This document shows positions 7,674 to 15,773 of a stretch of DNA of 64,000 nucleotides, in pieces (positions within the stretch are counted from its first letter, which is position 1; each line of letters starts with the position of its first letter). A program made the position numbers and the translations under genes. Source of the DNA: Flavobacterium bernardetii (GTDB taxonomy: Bacteria; Bacteroidota; Bacteroidia; Flavobacteriales; Flavobacteriaceae); assembly GCF_011305415.1 (NCBI RefSeq), contig NZ_JAANOQ010000010.1, positions 1-64,000 on the forward strand, written 5' to 3'. The notes beneath the pieces were generated by a model. The model was not told where the DNA came from. It was given only the letters and a program-made list of their open reading frames with translations, and did no database searches.

Positions 7674-8510
7674 TTATTTTAAATTAGTAATCATTTGTTC
7701 AACATATTGTTCAAATCTTTTGTCACTTTTAATGTTTGATTCAGTTAACCATCTTTGAAAATTTTTATTATCTTTTTTTAAATAATAACCTTGTAGGATA
7801 TTAAATGCATTTTCTGACTTATAGGTTGTATCAGATATTTTTAATAAAAAAAGATTAAATGTATTTTCTGCGTCTTGTAAATCTCCATTTTTAGCTTGTG
7901 AATAAATCAGTTCTTTAATTGTATATGCGGTTACGGTTTCTTCTTTAAGAGATTGCATTAAAATTTCAATTGCTTTGCTATAGTTTTTTAAGCAGTTGTA
8001 GGAATATGCTAGTTCAACTTTTAGCCCTTCGTATTTAGGATTAAGTTTATAAGCTTTATTTAAAAACTCTAGCGCTTTTTCACATTCACCCCAACCATTA
8101 TACATATATCCCCATCGATATTGACGTTCAACTGTATTTTCATTTTCTTTATAAAATTTCAGCCAATCAGGAACTTTTTTGATACCTAATTCTGAAAATT
8201 TAGTTTCAGGAATAAAAGCTACCAATACATTATTAGGTTCTAAACGATATTTCATTGAACCTTCCATTTCTCTTTTTTTAAAATTGAATTTACCGTTTTC
8301 ATCTATTTTAAAGGAGCCTTCATAATCAAATGTTAATCCAGCCTGTGAATCTATGTAAATAAATCCTAAGTTATATGAACCTGTAGAATCAGCTGGGAAT
8401 GCTACCCATTTGTCTTCGCACTGTACAAATTTCTTATCAAAGATTAACTTCGATTGAGCAAAACTGAAAATTGAAATAAAATATATTGTAAATATTAGGT
8501 GTTTTTTCAT
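7674..8510 (-). CDS. Secreted TPR-containing protein
   Basis: 278 residues. Signal peptide 1-18 (ending SFAQ), no lipobox. Residues 20-115 form a non-repeat, probably beta-rich region. Residues about 125-250 contain TPR-like helix pairs, best seen in ALEFLNKAYKLNPKYEGLK and SKAIEILMQSLK. Probably periplasmic or outer-surface. The second half of the protein repeats acidic and aromatic residues typical of such scaffolds. No catalytic motif. The stop codon is followed at once by the type I repeat. Function unknown. Confidence 0.8.
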   Translation of the reverse strand: MKKHLIFTIYFISIFSFAQSKLIFDKKFVQCEDKWVAFPADSTGSYNLGFIYIDSQAGLTFDYEGSFKIDENGKFNFKKREMEGSMKYRLEPNNVLVAFIPETKFSELGIKKVPDWLKFYKENENTVERQYRWGYMYNGWGECEKALEFLNKAYKLNPKYEGLKVELAYSYNCLKNYSKAIEILMQSLKEETVTAYTIKELIYSQAKNGDLQDAENTFNLFLLKISDTTYKSENAFNILQGYYLKKDNKNFQRWLTESNIKSDKRFEQYVEQMITNLK

Positions 8511-8613
8511 AAGGTGTAATTTTAATGGCTACTAACTCACAAATATACTCAACTTCGTGATGCATATAAAACTTAAGTCATTCGCAAGCCCACAAAAATA
8601 TACCAAATACTTG

Positions 8614-8650
8614 ATACGATTTTACGGTTTTTGGCGCTAATGTTTACGGT
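8614..8650. repeat. Gene-flanking repeat type II, copy 1
   Basis: CGATTTTACGGTTTTT, four variable bases, then CTAATGTTTACGG. A second copy lies at 11475-11510. Both sit 60-100 bp 3' of a minus-strand gene. Confidence 0.7.
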
Positions 8651-8708
8651 TTTGTTTTTTTTTGGTTGTTTATTGCTCAAAGTTGGGAGAATTTGTGAAG
8701 CGGTTGTT

Positions 8709-9332
8709 TTAATTGAGCCTTGGATCTTTTGTCTTAATTATTGGTAATATTGATTCTCCTGAAAAAACCATTATTTGTAGTACAAATAGAATTATTATAA
8801 TGATTGCGAAAGCAAATTGAGAGGATGATTTAATTGTGGCATACTGTGATTCAACTTTCTTCATGATTGACTTCGATTCATCTAATTGAATATTTGAAAG
8901 TTTGGTCAAAGATAAAAGCGCTTTTTCTGTATAATCAGTAGGTTGAAAATTTTGGCTTAGTACTTTTTGTTCCATTTTTTTAAAGTAATTAGTCAACTCA
9001 ACTGTTGTTGCCTTTTCAAGTTTTGTAAGCTTTGTTTTGCTGTAGGCATTATATGTGTAATTGAAATTTTCAATTATTTTTTTGATAGCGTTAGATTTCG
9101 AAGTGTTATTTAAGTCAGCATTTAATATTTCTCTAATTTGATAAATATTACTTGTCATTTTTAGTATGTAGTCTTCTGCAACTAGTCTGTCCTCTTACAT
9201 TGTAGATATTGAGCTCTTTACATTTTGAGTATGTATCCTGTCAAGATAATTACTTAAAAGTACTAACAAGCATAATGCAAGCAGCACAATTGACGCTAAA
9301 AGTTTATTCTTGATACTATATGTCCACTTCAT
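8709..9332 (-). pseudogene. Four-helix-bundle chemoreceptor-like sensor, interrupted by a stop codon
   Basis: One reading frame runs from ATG at 9332 to the stop at 8709, broken only by TAA at 9195-9197. Before the stop: MKWTYSIKNKLLASIVLLAL, a first membrane segment, then a helix ending SSISTM. After it: EDRLVAEDYILKM, a long helical region and a second membrane segment (IIIIILFVLQIMV) near the C-terminus. This is the layout of a 4HB_MCP_1 sensor domain, whose relatives have a Tyr (TMYEDR) where the stop is, so a single TAT/TAC to TAA change explains it. A 149-residue product could start at ATG 9158 but would lack the first membrane anchor. A sequencing error is the main alternative. Confidence 0.8.
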
Positions 9333-9412
9333 ATTTGTCCTATTTTAGGTTTTAATTGTGATAAGTGCTATTTGTAAAGCGTCATTTTTATTTGTTATGG
9401 CGTTTTAGGCTT

Positions 9413-9545
9413 GCTTAAACGTTCTGGCTTGGCGCAGTAGCGGCTGCGTGAACGATTATTTCTTGCTAATAAAAGATTTCTGGCGAAATGTAAAACGTGA
9501 ATTTACTGCAAAATTCGCAATCTTGCCAAGCGTTTGTTAGTGGCT
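9413..9545. repeat. Gene-flanking repeat type I, long copy
   Basis: About 130 bp with imperfect inverted ends: GGCTTGCTTAAACG and GCTTGGC on the left, GCCAAGCG and TTTGTTAGTGGC on the right, with GCAGTAGCGGCTGCGTGAACG inside the left half. The right end is shared with 7625-7671. It lies 15 bp 3' of the acetyltransferase gene. Its imperfect palindrome recalls an integron attC site, but the R boxes fit poorly. Confidence 0.55.
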
Positions 9546-9559
9546 AGTTTTTTTATAGA

Positions 9560-10105
9560 TTATTTTCTTTCATCAGTCGACAAAATTGCATATCCATAAT
9601 TATCTGACCATCCAGACTTTAAAGGCAATAATTTTCTTGTATGAGCTTCTCTAAGCATACCAACTTTTTCTAAAACACTGATTGAACCAATATTTTCAAT
9701 TGCACAACCAGCTTCAATTCTATGTAGTTTCAAGTTTTCAAATCCAAAATCTATTATTTTTCTCAAACTTTCTGTTGCATAACCTTTATTCCAAAATTTA
9801 TAATCATATTGAAACCAAACTTCCGCATTTTTATAATGTTCTTTCCCTAAATTAATTCCAATCAAACCGATAAATTCATTTTCATCAATTAATTCAACTG
9901 AAAAAGTAAATCGTTTGGTGTCTTCTTTGGCATTTTCGACAATCCAATTTTCAACAGTAATTTTTGTTTCGTTTATATTTTTGGGAATTCCCGATGTATT
10001 AAACTTTGCCGTTTCCTCTAATGATTGTAACTTATAAACGTCTTCAATATTTAGTATAGAAATTGGTTTTATATTTAATCTTTCAGTATTTAAATTTATG
10101 TTCAT
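9560..10105 (-). CDS. GNAT N-acetyltransferase, RimJ/RimL-like
   Basis: 181 residues. The N-terminal TERLNIKPI, central FTFSVEL and FIGLIGI strand, WFQYDYKFWNKGYATESL (acetyl-CoA pyrophosphate loop) and C-terminal RIEAGCAIENIGSISVLEKV are the Acetyltransf_3 pattern of enzymes that acetylate protein N-termini, antibiotics or small amines. The substrate cannot be told from sequence. Cytoplasmic. Single gene, followed by a type I repeat; it has the look of an accessory gene. Confidence 0.9.
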   Translation of the reverse strand: MNINLNTERLNIKPISILNIEDVYKLQSLEETAKFNTSGIPKNINETKITVENWIVENAKEDTKRFTFSVELIDENEFIGLIGINLGKEHYKNAEVWFQYDYKFWNKGYATESLRKIIDFGFENLKLHRIEAGCAIENIGSISVLEKVGMLREAHTRKLLPLKSGWSDNYGYAILSTDERK

Positions 10106-10343
10106 CTTTTGTAATTATTTCTATCAAACGATTTTTGAGTAAAATGCCACATAACTTGTCTATATTGTAACAAAGTTTCTACAATCCACCTAAATTAAGG
10201 AGAATACTCTATATAAAGTAGCGCTTTTCAAATATATAATTATTTTTTTACAAACTAGATATTGGGTTTTATTTGTTTAAATTTTTATAAATTAATTTCA
10301 CAAAGCTTATATTGAGAATCCATACAAACGAGTTTTTCTTGAA

Positions 10344-10364
10344 ATCCTGAAACGAGTTCAGGAT
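10344..10364. repeat. Dispersed TCCTGAA/TTCAGGA hairpin
   Basis: ATCCTGAA, five bases, TTCAGGAT, followed by GACA. It belongs to the same family as 83-103 and 16054-16124. Such elements are spread between genes of many Bacteroidota. Confidence 0.65.
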
Positions 10365-10398
10365 GACATATAAAGCAGAGTTTTAACTTTGTAAATTA

Positions 10399-10437
10399 AA
10401 AAATCCAAATCTCAGTTAAGAAATTTGGATTTTTTTT
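10399..10437. terminator. Terminator hairpin, ATCCAAAT family copy 3
   Basis: AAATCCAAAT and ATTTGGATTT flank a 12-nt loop, with A and T runs outside. It lies 3' of the small minus-strand gene ending at 10509. Confidence 0.7.
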
Positions 10438-10508
10438 ACTTTAAAAATATGGAGAAGCTCAAATAAAATTCAAATTATAGTTTTAACAAAATACTCTTTG
10501 GTACTTTT

Positions 10509-10742
10509 TCATAATTTCCCAAACGTGTGCAGTATTTGTTCTAAGCTAGAAGTTTGGTTGAATGTGGCAATTATAGCAGGTGTAGGGTATTGGGCTTTTA
10601 CTTGTAATTCGTAGTTAGCTGGATTATAAATTAGGGCATATTTTTTATTGGCAATATTGAAAACAATGGGTTTGTTTTTAAATAATGTATTTATCTCCGT
10701 TAAGTTTCTTATGGGTTTGTAATGCTGCTTTTTCTCAGACAT
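10509..10742 (-). CDS. Small uncharacterised protein
   Basis: 77 residues from the ATG at 10742 (MSEKKQHYKPIRN); a 13-codon N-terminal extension to 10781 is possible but hydrophobic and less likely. The sequence looks like a small alpha/beta protein with a Pro-rich turn (YPTPAIIATFNQ). No signal peptide or known motif. Followed by a terminator hairpin. Function unknown; it lies 43-82 bp after the next minus-strand gene and could be cotranscribed with it. Confidence 0.55.
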   Translation of the reverse strand: MSEKKQHYKPIRNLTEINTLFKNKPIVFNIANKKYALIYNPANYELQVKAQYPTPAIIATFNQTSSLEQILHTFGKL

Positions 10743-10824
10743 ATTTACTAATGAAAGTATTACATTTATGTTTTTTTGCATAGAAATACACTTTTGAGGT
10801 TAGTGAGTTGAAAATTTACAAAAA

Positions 10825-11247
10825 TTATATAGCCATTCGAATGGATTTAATAGGCAACTGATTTTTCATGTACTCCGTTTTAGTACGAATTTTTTTCAAA
10901 ATGCAAATTTTATAGTTTATTTTGTCTTTTAAACTTTTTAAACTATCTAACGGTGTGTTTCGTAAACCAAGTGATCCGAAAAAGAAAGCATCTGCATCAT
11001 CATAACTTTTTTTGTATTCGTTATGTTCTTTATTAAACGCATTTTTCAAAAACTCGGAGTTGTATTTGCTCCAAGTATAATAATCGTCTTTATTGTTTTT
11101 TAAATCGGATTGCGTGTAGACTTGTCTGTTGTATAATTCTTCCCCTAATTTTATTCTTTCGTCTATGACTTTGTTAAATTTTGTTTTAAAATATAATAAT
11201 TCTGTTGGGATAGAATCTATACTGCTATTGGATAGTTTTTTTGTCAT
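10825..11247 (-). CDS. Uncharacterised soluble protein
   Basis: 140 residues, basic, rich in Lys, Asn and Tyr, predicted helical throughout (KFNKVIDERIKLGEELY, then EFLKNAFNKEHNEYKKSY). No signal peptide, membrane segment or metal motif. Not recognised. It lies upstream of the small gene ending at 10509 on the same strand. Codon use is very AT-rich, in line with accessory genes here. Confidence 0.6.
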   Translation of the reverse strand: MTKKLSNSSIDSIPTELLYFKTKFNKVIDERIKLGEELYNRQVYTQSDLKNNKDDYYTWSKYNSEFLKNAFNKEHNEYKKSYDDADAFFFGSLGLRNTPLDSLKSLKDKINYKICILKKIRTKTEYMKNQLPIKSIRMAI

Positions 11248-11610
11248 ATTTTAATATTTTAATTTATATTCTAACATTTTGATTGTTGATTTATAAATGG
11301 TTAGTTTTCCTATTGTTAAAGAATACTTATCTTTTTGCAATACTAAATATCTGAGTTTAATGTAATTATTAAACTGTTAAAATTTTACTAGTAAGCAAAG
11401 CAATTTTAGAATTAGAAAAATCATTAGCTATGAATTTGAATTTTGTTTTAACAAATTTAAGCAACAACTTTGTTTCGATTTTACGGTTTTTTAAACTAAT
11501 GTTTACGGTCGAGAAAAAAATAAAGAATTATTGGGGTAGGGAAGTGCTAGCCTTAATAAAATAAGGGTTTTTTGATTTGAAAACTAGTAATTTTAAATTG
11601 TTGAAAGGTA
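11248..11610. other. Intergenic stretch with a type II repeat, no gene
   Basis: About 360 bp of AT-rich DNA between two minus-strand genes. The only structure I see is the repeat at 11475-11510. No credible ORF. Confidence 0.6.
11475..11510. repeat. Gene-flanking repeat type II, copy 2
   Basis: CGATTTTACGGTTTTT, variable TAAA, CTAATGTTTACGG, matching 8614-8650. It lies about 100 bp 3' of the acetyltransferase gene ending at 11611. Confidence 0.7.
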
Positions 11611-12117
11611 TTATAAAAGCTTTTCTAAAACCATAAAAGTCAGAGGTTCAGAATGTAAAACAACATCGTCAAAATTTGCAGGAAAAGGTTCACGTTCTCC
11701 AGTATCTAAATAACCATTGCGTTTGTACCAAGCAATTAGTTCTTCACGAATAGTAATTACTGTCATTACAATTTTTGGTAAATGTACCGAGTGTGCGAAA
11801 TCTTCTGCAGCTTGTAATAGTTTTTTACCCAAACCTGAGTTTTGTAATTCGGGAGAAATGGTTAACATTCCTAAATACAATTTGGTTTTTTTATTGGTTA
11901 ATAAAACGGTACCAATAATTTTGTTGTTTTCTTGATAGATTAAAAGGGTATTGTTGGTGTCTAGAAGAATTTCAATTAGTTCTGTTTCTGTAATTCGTGT
12001 GCCTTCTAAAATGTTGGCTTCAGTTGTCCAACCTTTTTTAGAAGTTTCTCCGCGATATGCCGAATTTACAAGGTTTGTAATTTCGGTTACATGAATTAAT
12101 GTGGCTTTTGAAATCAT
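11611..12117 (-). CDS. GNAT N-acetyltransferase
   Basis: 168 residues starting at ATG 12117; the frame extends further upstream, but that part lies inside the SET gene. The start overlaps the SET gene's stop as ATGA, so the two are translationally coupled. GNAT features: LYLGMLTISPELQNSGLGKK, which is strand 4 plus the acetyl-CoA loop, followed by LLQAAEDFA and a C-terminal AWYKRNGYLDTGERE, the usual GNAT motif B. Substrate unknown. The pairing with a SET-domain protein suggests both act on one target, but that is inference. Confidence 0.9.
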   Translation of the reverse strand: MISKATLIHVTEITNLVNSAYRGETSKKGWTTEANILEGTRITETELIEILLDTNNTLLIYQENNKIIGTVLLTNKKTKLYLGMLTISPELQNSGLGKKLLQAAEDFAHSVHLPKIVMTVITIREELIAWYKRNGYLDTGEREPFPANFDDVVLHSEPLTFMVLEKLL

Positions 12118-12533
12118 TTGTTCCCGTGTTTTTTCCAGTATGATTTTCCGTAACTGCAGAAAATTTCTTCTGAAGCTTTGATGTTTTTCAGGGCAATTAA
12201 ACATACATTTTTTTCGTCATCTAAAGCAATTTTGGCATTGTTTTTAAATTCTGAAACGCTAAATCCAGAAGCATCATTGGCATATTTTGCAAAGCATTCT
12301 ACAGGATTGGAATCTAGAATAGTTCCATCAAGCAAATTAATAAAATATTGATCGTGTCCAGATTTGGCGATAGATTCCGCTTCTTTGTCGGATAATATTT
12401 TGCCTTTGAATACCGTAATAACTTCGTCCTTATAGATTTTTATAGCCGTAAACAAGCCTTTTCCCGAATTTGGAATTTGAGATTGCTGAATGTATAAATA
12501 ATCTTCTTCTGAAGCGTTGATGTGGTTATCCAT
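12114..12533 (-). CDS. SET-domain protein, possible lysine methyltransferase
   Basis: 139 residues, a complete minimal SET domain. Seen in order: IPNSGKGLFTA (the N-terminal SAM-contacting motif, like xGxGLFA in other SET proteins), a beta-rich middle, NPVECFAKYANDAS near 76-90 in place of the usual RFxNHS pseudoknot strand, and SEEIFCSYGKSYW near 120-133, matching the final ELxxDYG motif with its catalytic Tyr. Eukaryotic-type SET proteins methylate lysines; bacterial copies act on ribosomal or chromatin-like proteins in some species. Start ATG 12533. First gene of a two-gene unit with the GNAT. Confidence 0.85.
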   Translation of the reverse strand: MDNHINASEEDYLYIQQSQIPNSGKGLFTAIKIYKDEVITVFKGKILSDKEAESIAKSGHDQYFINLLDGTILDSNPVECFAKYANDASGFSVSEFKNNAKIALDDEKNVCLIALKNIKASEEIFCSYGKSYWKKHGNK

Positions 12534-12550
12534 TTTAAGTTGTGAAGTTG

Positions 12551-12670
12551 TTTTGCCACGAAGACGCTAAGGCGCAAAGTTTTTTGGTTGGGTTGAATAA
12601 TTTAATAGTTTGCCACGAATTATCGAATAAATCGAATTGGTTTCGTTGAATCTTCAATTTCGTGGCAAAT
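12551..12670. repeat. Dispersed TTTGCCACGAA repeats, inverted pair
   Basis: TTTTGCCACGAAGACGC followed by TAAGGCGCAAAG at 12551-12579, TTTGCCACGAATT at 12609-12621, and the inverted AATTTCGTGGCAAA at 12656-12669. They fill the gap between the SET gene and ybaB. They resemble the CCGCAAAGACACAAAGG elements near 27.8, 39.2 and 41.1 kb. Confidence 0.6.
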
Positions 12671-12685
12671 GAAATTAGTGTTTTT

Positions 12686-13003
12686 TTATTTAAACATATC
12701 CATTCCTGGAATACTTGGCATTCCTGATTGCGCTACGGCAGCCATTTCTGCTTCGTTTACGTTTGTAGCTTTTGTGATGGCTTTGTTTAAAACCGTAACC
12801 AAATAGTCTTCTAACATTTCTTTGTCTTGTAATAATTCATCTGAAATTTTGAAGTTTTTAATTTCTCTGTTGGCTGTTAAAGTTACTTGTAATAAACCGT
12901 CGTTACTTTGTTCGTCCACTAAAACGTTGTTTAATCTGTTTTTAGTTTCTTCCATTTTTTGTTGGGTTTCTTTTAATTTACCCATCATTCCCATTAAGTC
13001 CAT
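12686..13003 (-). CDS. YbaB/EbfC nucleoid-associated protein
   Basis: 105 residues. N-terminal [19 protein letters not shown] helix, a central beta strand with [18 protein letters not shown] and a C-terminal helix followed by a Met/Pro-rich tail ([10 protein letters not shown]) are the EbfC family pattern. These are small dimers that bind DNA without strict sequence preference and bridge or coat it. Last gene of the operon that begins at 15679, 12 nt after the membrane protein. In many bacteria ybaB lies by dnaX and recR; here it does not. Confidence 0.92.
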   Translation of the reverse strand: MDLMGMMGKLKETQQKMEETKNRLNNVLVDEQSNDGLLQVTLTANREIKNFKISDELLQDKEMLEDYLVTVLNKAITKATNVNEAEMAAVAQSGMPSIPGMDMFK

Positions 13004-13015
13004 TTTTTTTGTTTT

Positions 13016-13588
13016 TTAAGTTGTTATATCTTCTTTTTTTTCGAATAATTCATCTTCATTATCAATTTCTTCGTTTGATGTTGGAAACATCTTTTGTAAT
13101 TTTCTTATTTGATTTTCTCTATTAAACTTTTCATCATAATAATATGCTAAAGGGAAACTCAATAGCCAAAATATTAAATTATAATCTGAAAGTTTAAGAT
13201 AAGTACACCCAAATGTTATTATCATACAAGTTATGAAACCAAACCATGAATAATAATTTGCTTGTAATAGCTTAAGTTCGAAATCATCATCAATAAATCT
13301 TCTTTTAAAGAAAAAGGTTATATACGGAATCCAAATAAAGAAAAATAAGTTTTTTTGAATAAGAGATAAATCATCAACAATATTTTTTTGTACTAATGTA
13401 TTAAATTCAATGACTTTTTTTTCTTTGTATAATTTTATGTCTTCTTCCGTTACTTTTCTTTTGCCAATTTCTTCAATTGCAACTGTTACAGCTAATTCTG
13501 TATAACTAAACTTATTTCCAATAATATCTAATAATTGTTCATTCGATAAATTGCAATATCGTTTTTCTAGATCCTCTTTTGTAACCAT
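13016..13588 (-). CDS. Uncharacterised membrane protein
   Basis: 190 residues. The first 75 are charged and helical, with YTELAVTVAIEEIGKRKVT resembling the short N-terminal module seen in other flavobacterial membrane proteins. Then hydrophobic segments at about 80-96, 110-128 and 133-150, and an acidic C-terminal tail (EEIDNEDELFEKKED). Inner-membrane location is inferred. It sits 16 nt after the GNAT-like gene and 12 nt before ybaB. Family not recognised; function unknown. Confidence 0.7.
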   Translation of the reverse strand: MVTKEDLEKRYCNLSNEQLLDIIGNKFSYTELAVTVAIEEIGKRKVTEEDIKLYKEKKVIEFNTLVQKNIVDDLSLIQKNLFFFIWIPYITFFFKRRFIDDDFELKLLQANYYSWFGFITCMIITFGCTYLKLSDYNLIFWLLSFPLAYYYDEKFNRENQIRKLQKMFPTSNEEIDNEDELFEKKEDITT

Positions 13589-13604
13589 TTTTATTTAATG
13601 TTTA

Positions 13605-14723
13605 TTACAACTCCTTAATAAAAGTACAACGTTTCTTGTGATATTCTGGATCAAAATGTTTCCATAAATTATGAACCGCATGATTGTCTTCTAATTCAGG
13701 TGTTCGCATACAATTTACGACTCCTAATTTTTTAAAACTGATGTGATTTTCATTAAATATGATAGAAGTCACACCTTTACTTTGGTATTCAGGTAAAACT
13801 CCTATTAAATAAAACACAGCTGTTTTGCATTTCTTTTTAGCTTGTAATAAATGATAAAATCCGGTTGGAAATAATTTTCCTTTGGCTTTTTGTAAGGCTT
13901 CTGCAAAATCGGGCATTACAATACTAAAAGCTACCATTTTACCTTCTTTATCCATCACAAATTTTATAAATTCGGGATTGATAAATGAAATGTATTTCTT
14001 TTTAAAATATTCGATTTGAATATCATTGATTGGTACAAAAGATTGCAAAGACGCATAACTCCCGTTGAACAAAGTAAACATTTTGTCCACATAAGGCATA
14101 ATGTCTTTGGTTTTGGTAAAGTTCAAATGAGTCAATTCGTACCTTTTTTCAATCATGTCGGCAATACGTTGAAAATTAGTCGGATCAATATTAGAAAATG
14201 GAAATTTACTTTCTAAATATACTTTTTCTTTAGTAAAACCTAATTGTTCGAAATGTGTGGCATAATAAGGAAAATTGTACCAAGTAATCATCAAGCCTCT
14301 TTGGTCGAAACCTTCAATTAAACAACCTACTTTATCTAAATTGGAGAATCCCATTGGACCTTCAATATTTTCTAAATTATGTTCCTTACCAAAAGCAACA
14401 ACTTTTTCTAAGAGTGCTTTCGTAACTTCAATATCATCAATCACATCAAACCAACCAAAACGAACTTTCTTTTTACCAAGAATATTGACTTCGTCCCAAT
14501 TGATAATCGCCACAACACGACCCACAATTTTATTGTTTTTATAGGCTAAATAAAAATGTGTATCAGCCGTTTTAAAAACAGGATTTTTAGTTTTATCAAA
14601 AGTTTCTAATTCCTCCTGAATTAGTGGTGGCACCCAATTTTTATTGTCTTTATATAATTCGAAAGGAAATTTTACAAATTCCTTCATTTCTTTTTTAGAG
14701 AAAACTTCTTTTATTTCAATCAT
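13605..14723 (-). CDS. GNAT-fold protein, YghO-like
   Basis: 372 residues, longer than a single GNAT domain. The N-terminal MIEIKEVFSKKEMKEFVKFP and KDNKNWVPPL, the HFYLAYKNNKIVGRVVAIIN strand pair, LENIEGPMGFSNLDKVGCLI and the late FYLIGVLPEYQSKGVTSIIF (acetyl-CoA loop) are typical of the long acetyltransferase-like proteins common in Bacteroidota. Catalytic activity is not demonstrated for the family. Its start overlaps the preceding stop by one base (TAATG). No membrane segment. Confidence 0.8.
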   Translation of the reverse strand: MIEIKEVFSKKEMKEFVKFPFELYKDNKNWVPPLIQEELETFDKTKNPVFKTADTHFYLAYKNNKIVGRVVAIINWDEVNILGKKKVRFGWFDVIDDIEVTKALLEKVVAFGKEHNLENIEGPMGFSNLDKVGCLIEGFDQRGLMITWYNFPYYATHFEQLGFTKEKVYLESKFPFSNIDPTNFQRIADMIEKRYELTHLNFTKTKDIMPYVDKMFTLFNGSYASLQSFVPINDIQIEYFKKKYISFINPEFIKFVMDKEGKMVAFSIVMPDFAEALQKAKGKLFPTGFYHLLQAKKKCKTAVFYLIGVLPEYQSKGVTSIIFNENHISFKKLGVVNCMRTPELEDNHAVHNLWKHFDPEYHKKRCTFIKEL

Positions 14724-15679
14724 TATTCCACTTCGTCTTTTCGTTTCTTTTTATCTGCTTTTTTGTCCATTTTTTTGTCCATTTTACTTCTTGTTCCTGG
14801 CTTGTCCATTTTCACTTCTTTGTAGTTTTTAGTAAAACGCCAAGTGAATCCAATTCCTCCATAGAAAATTCCAGGAGTACTTTTTATATTCGTACCAATT
14901 GAAGCATCAAATTGCATGTTTTTTTCGTGAAGAAAAGCTGCACCAACACGCACAATTCCATCACTATAATATTTTCCATTATATCCTTGGTTTTCAATAA
15001 ATGCCGACCAGTTTTGGTTGATTCCACGAGTTAAGGTTAAGATGTAGTCGATACTGGCGAATTCAGTTCCTATTTTATTGTAGATTAAGTTGGTTACTAA
15101 AACCGTTCTGCTTCCAAAATGATTTTGAGCGATAGCCATTACTTTCGGACTAAAATTAGGTTCAATAACAGTTGTGTTTGAGAATAGATTGTTTTCTGAA
15201 AAATTAAAATTCACTCCAGCATACGCAGAAAAAGCAGGTATAAATTGTTTCCATTTGAAACGGTGATTGGCTTTCCAACTGTATAAATTAGGTTTTTCTG
15301 GACCTTTTTTGAAAGGATCGTAAAATAAAAATTTAGCTCCAAAAACTGTTTGACGCAAGGCACTTCTGTCAGTAGTTACACCAAATTGTTGATAGGCATC
15401 TTTTTGATATTGAATCTCAGCAATAACTTCTAATTCTTCCTTGAATAATCCCCATCGCATGGCAAAATCTGCATTATATCCTTTAGCTTTGTACTTAAGA
15501 TTTTCGTGATCTTCAGTTATATAATTTACTCCAGTTTCAGTTTGAAATACGCTTTTACCTACAGAAAATGCCATCATTGATTTTCCTGGACGATTGGAGT
15601 TCACCTCGTCTGTAAATTGTGCATTACAAATTGTAGAAGCAATAAGTGTTGCAAACAAAAATATATTAGTCGCTTTCAT
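14723..15679 (-). CDS. Outer-membrane beta-barrel protein, transporter-like
   Basis: 318 residues from ATG 15679. Signal peptide ends ICNAQ (about residue 20). The rest alternates short amphipathic strands with aromatic ends (for example MRWGLFKEELEVIAEIQYQK, then FYGGIGFTWRFTKNY), as in the phenol-degradation MetA/porin-like transporter family. The C-terminal 35 residues are a highly basic Lys/Asp/Met tail rich in KMDKK. A longer frame upstream (to 15760) would overlap the promoter and is rejected. First gene of a four-gene operon (barrel, GNAT-like, membrane protein, YbaB). Substrate unknown. Confidence 0.75.
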   Translation of the reverse strand: MKATNIFLFATLIASTICNAQFTDEVNSNRPGKSMMAFSVGKSVFQTETGVNYITEDHENLKYKAKGYNADFAMRWGLFKEELEVIAEIQYQKDAYQQFGVTTDRSALRQTVFGAKFLFYDPFKKGPEKPNLYSWKANHRFKWKQFIPAFSAYAGVNFNFSENNLFSNTTVIEPNFSPKVMAIAQNHFGSRTVLVTNLIYNKIGTEFASIDYILTLTRGINQNWSAFIENQGYNGKYYSDGIVRVGAAFLHEKNMQFDASIGTNIKSTPGIFYGGIGFTWRFTKNYKEVKMDKPGTRSKMDKKMDKKADKKKRKDEVE

Positions 15680-15697
15680 AAAATTTATTTTAAAACC

Positions 15698-15705
15698 CAA
15701 ATGTA
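15698..15705 (-). promoter_or_regulatory. Minus-strand -7 element (TACATTTG)
   Basis: Reverse complement TACATTTG matches TAnnTTTG 18 nt upstream of the ATG at 15679, supporting that start. Confidence 0.55.
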
Positions 15706-15773
15706 AATATTTTATCATAATTTTAAGTATTAGATTTGATATATTCCTTATTTTTGACAAAAAAAATACAATT

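Larger units (their letters stand above)
10106..10508. other. Intergenic stretch with two hairpins, no gene
   Basis: AT-rich upstream region of the acetyltransferase. It holds the dispersed palindrome at 10344-10364 and the terminator at 10399-10437. No credible ORF on either strand. Confidence 0.6.

Noticed and set aside
9413..9545. Integron attC site
   Set aside because: The palindrome and position fit loosely, but the R boxes match the RYYYAAC and GTTRRRY consensus at only about five of seven positions each, and there is no integrase in the window.
13605..14544. Several plus-strand ORFs opposite the GNAT-like gene (14016-14216, 14275-14544)
   Set aside because: Antisense shadows of a well supported family gene.
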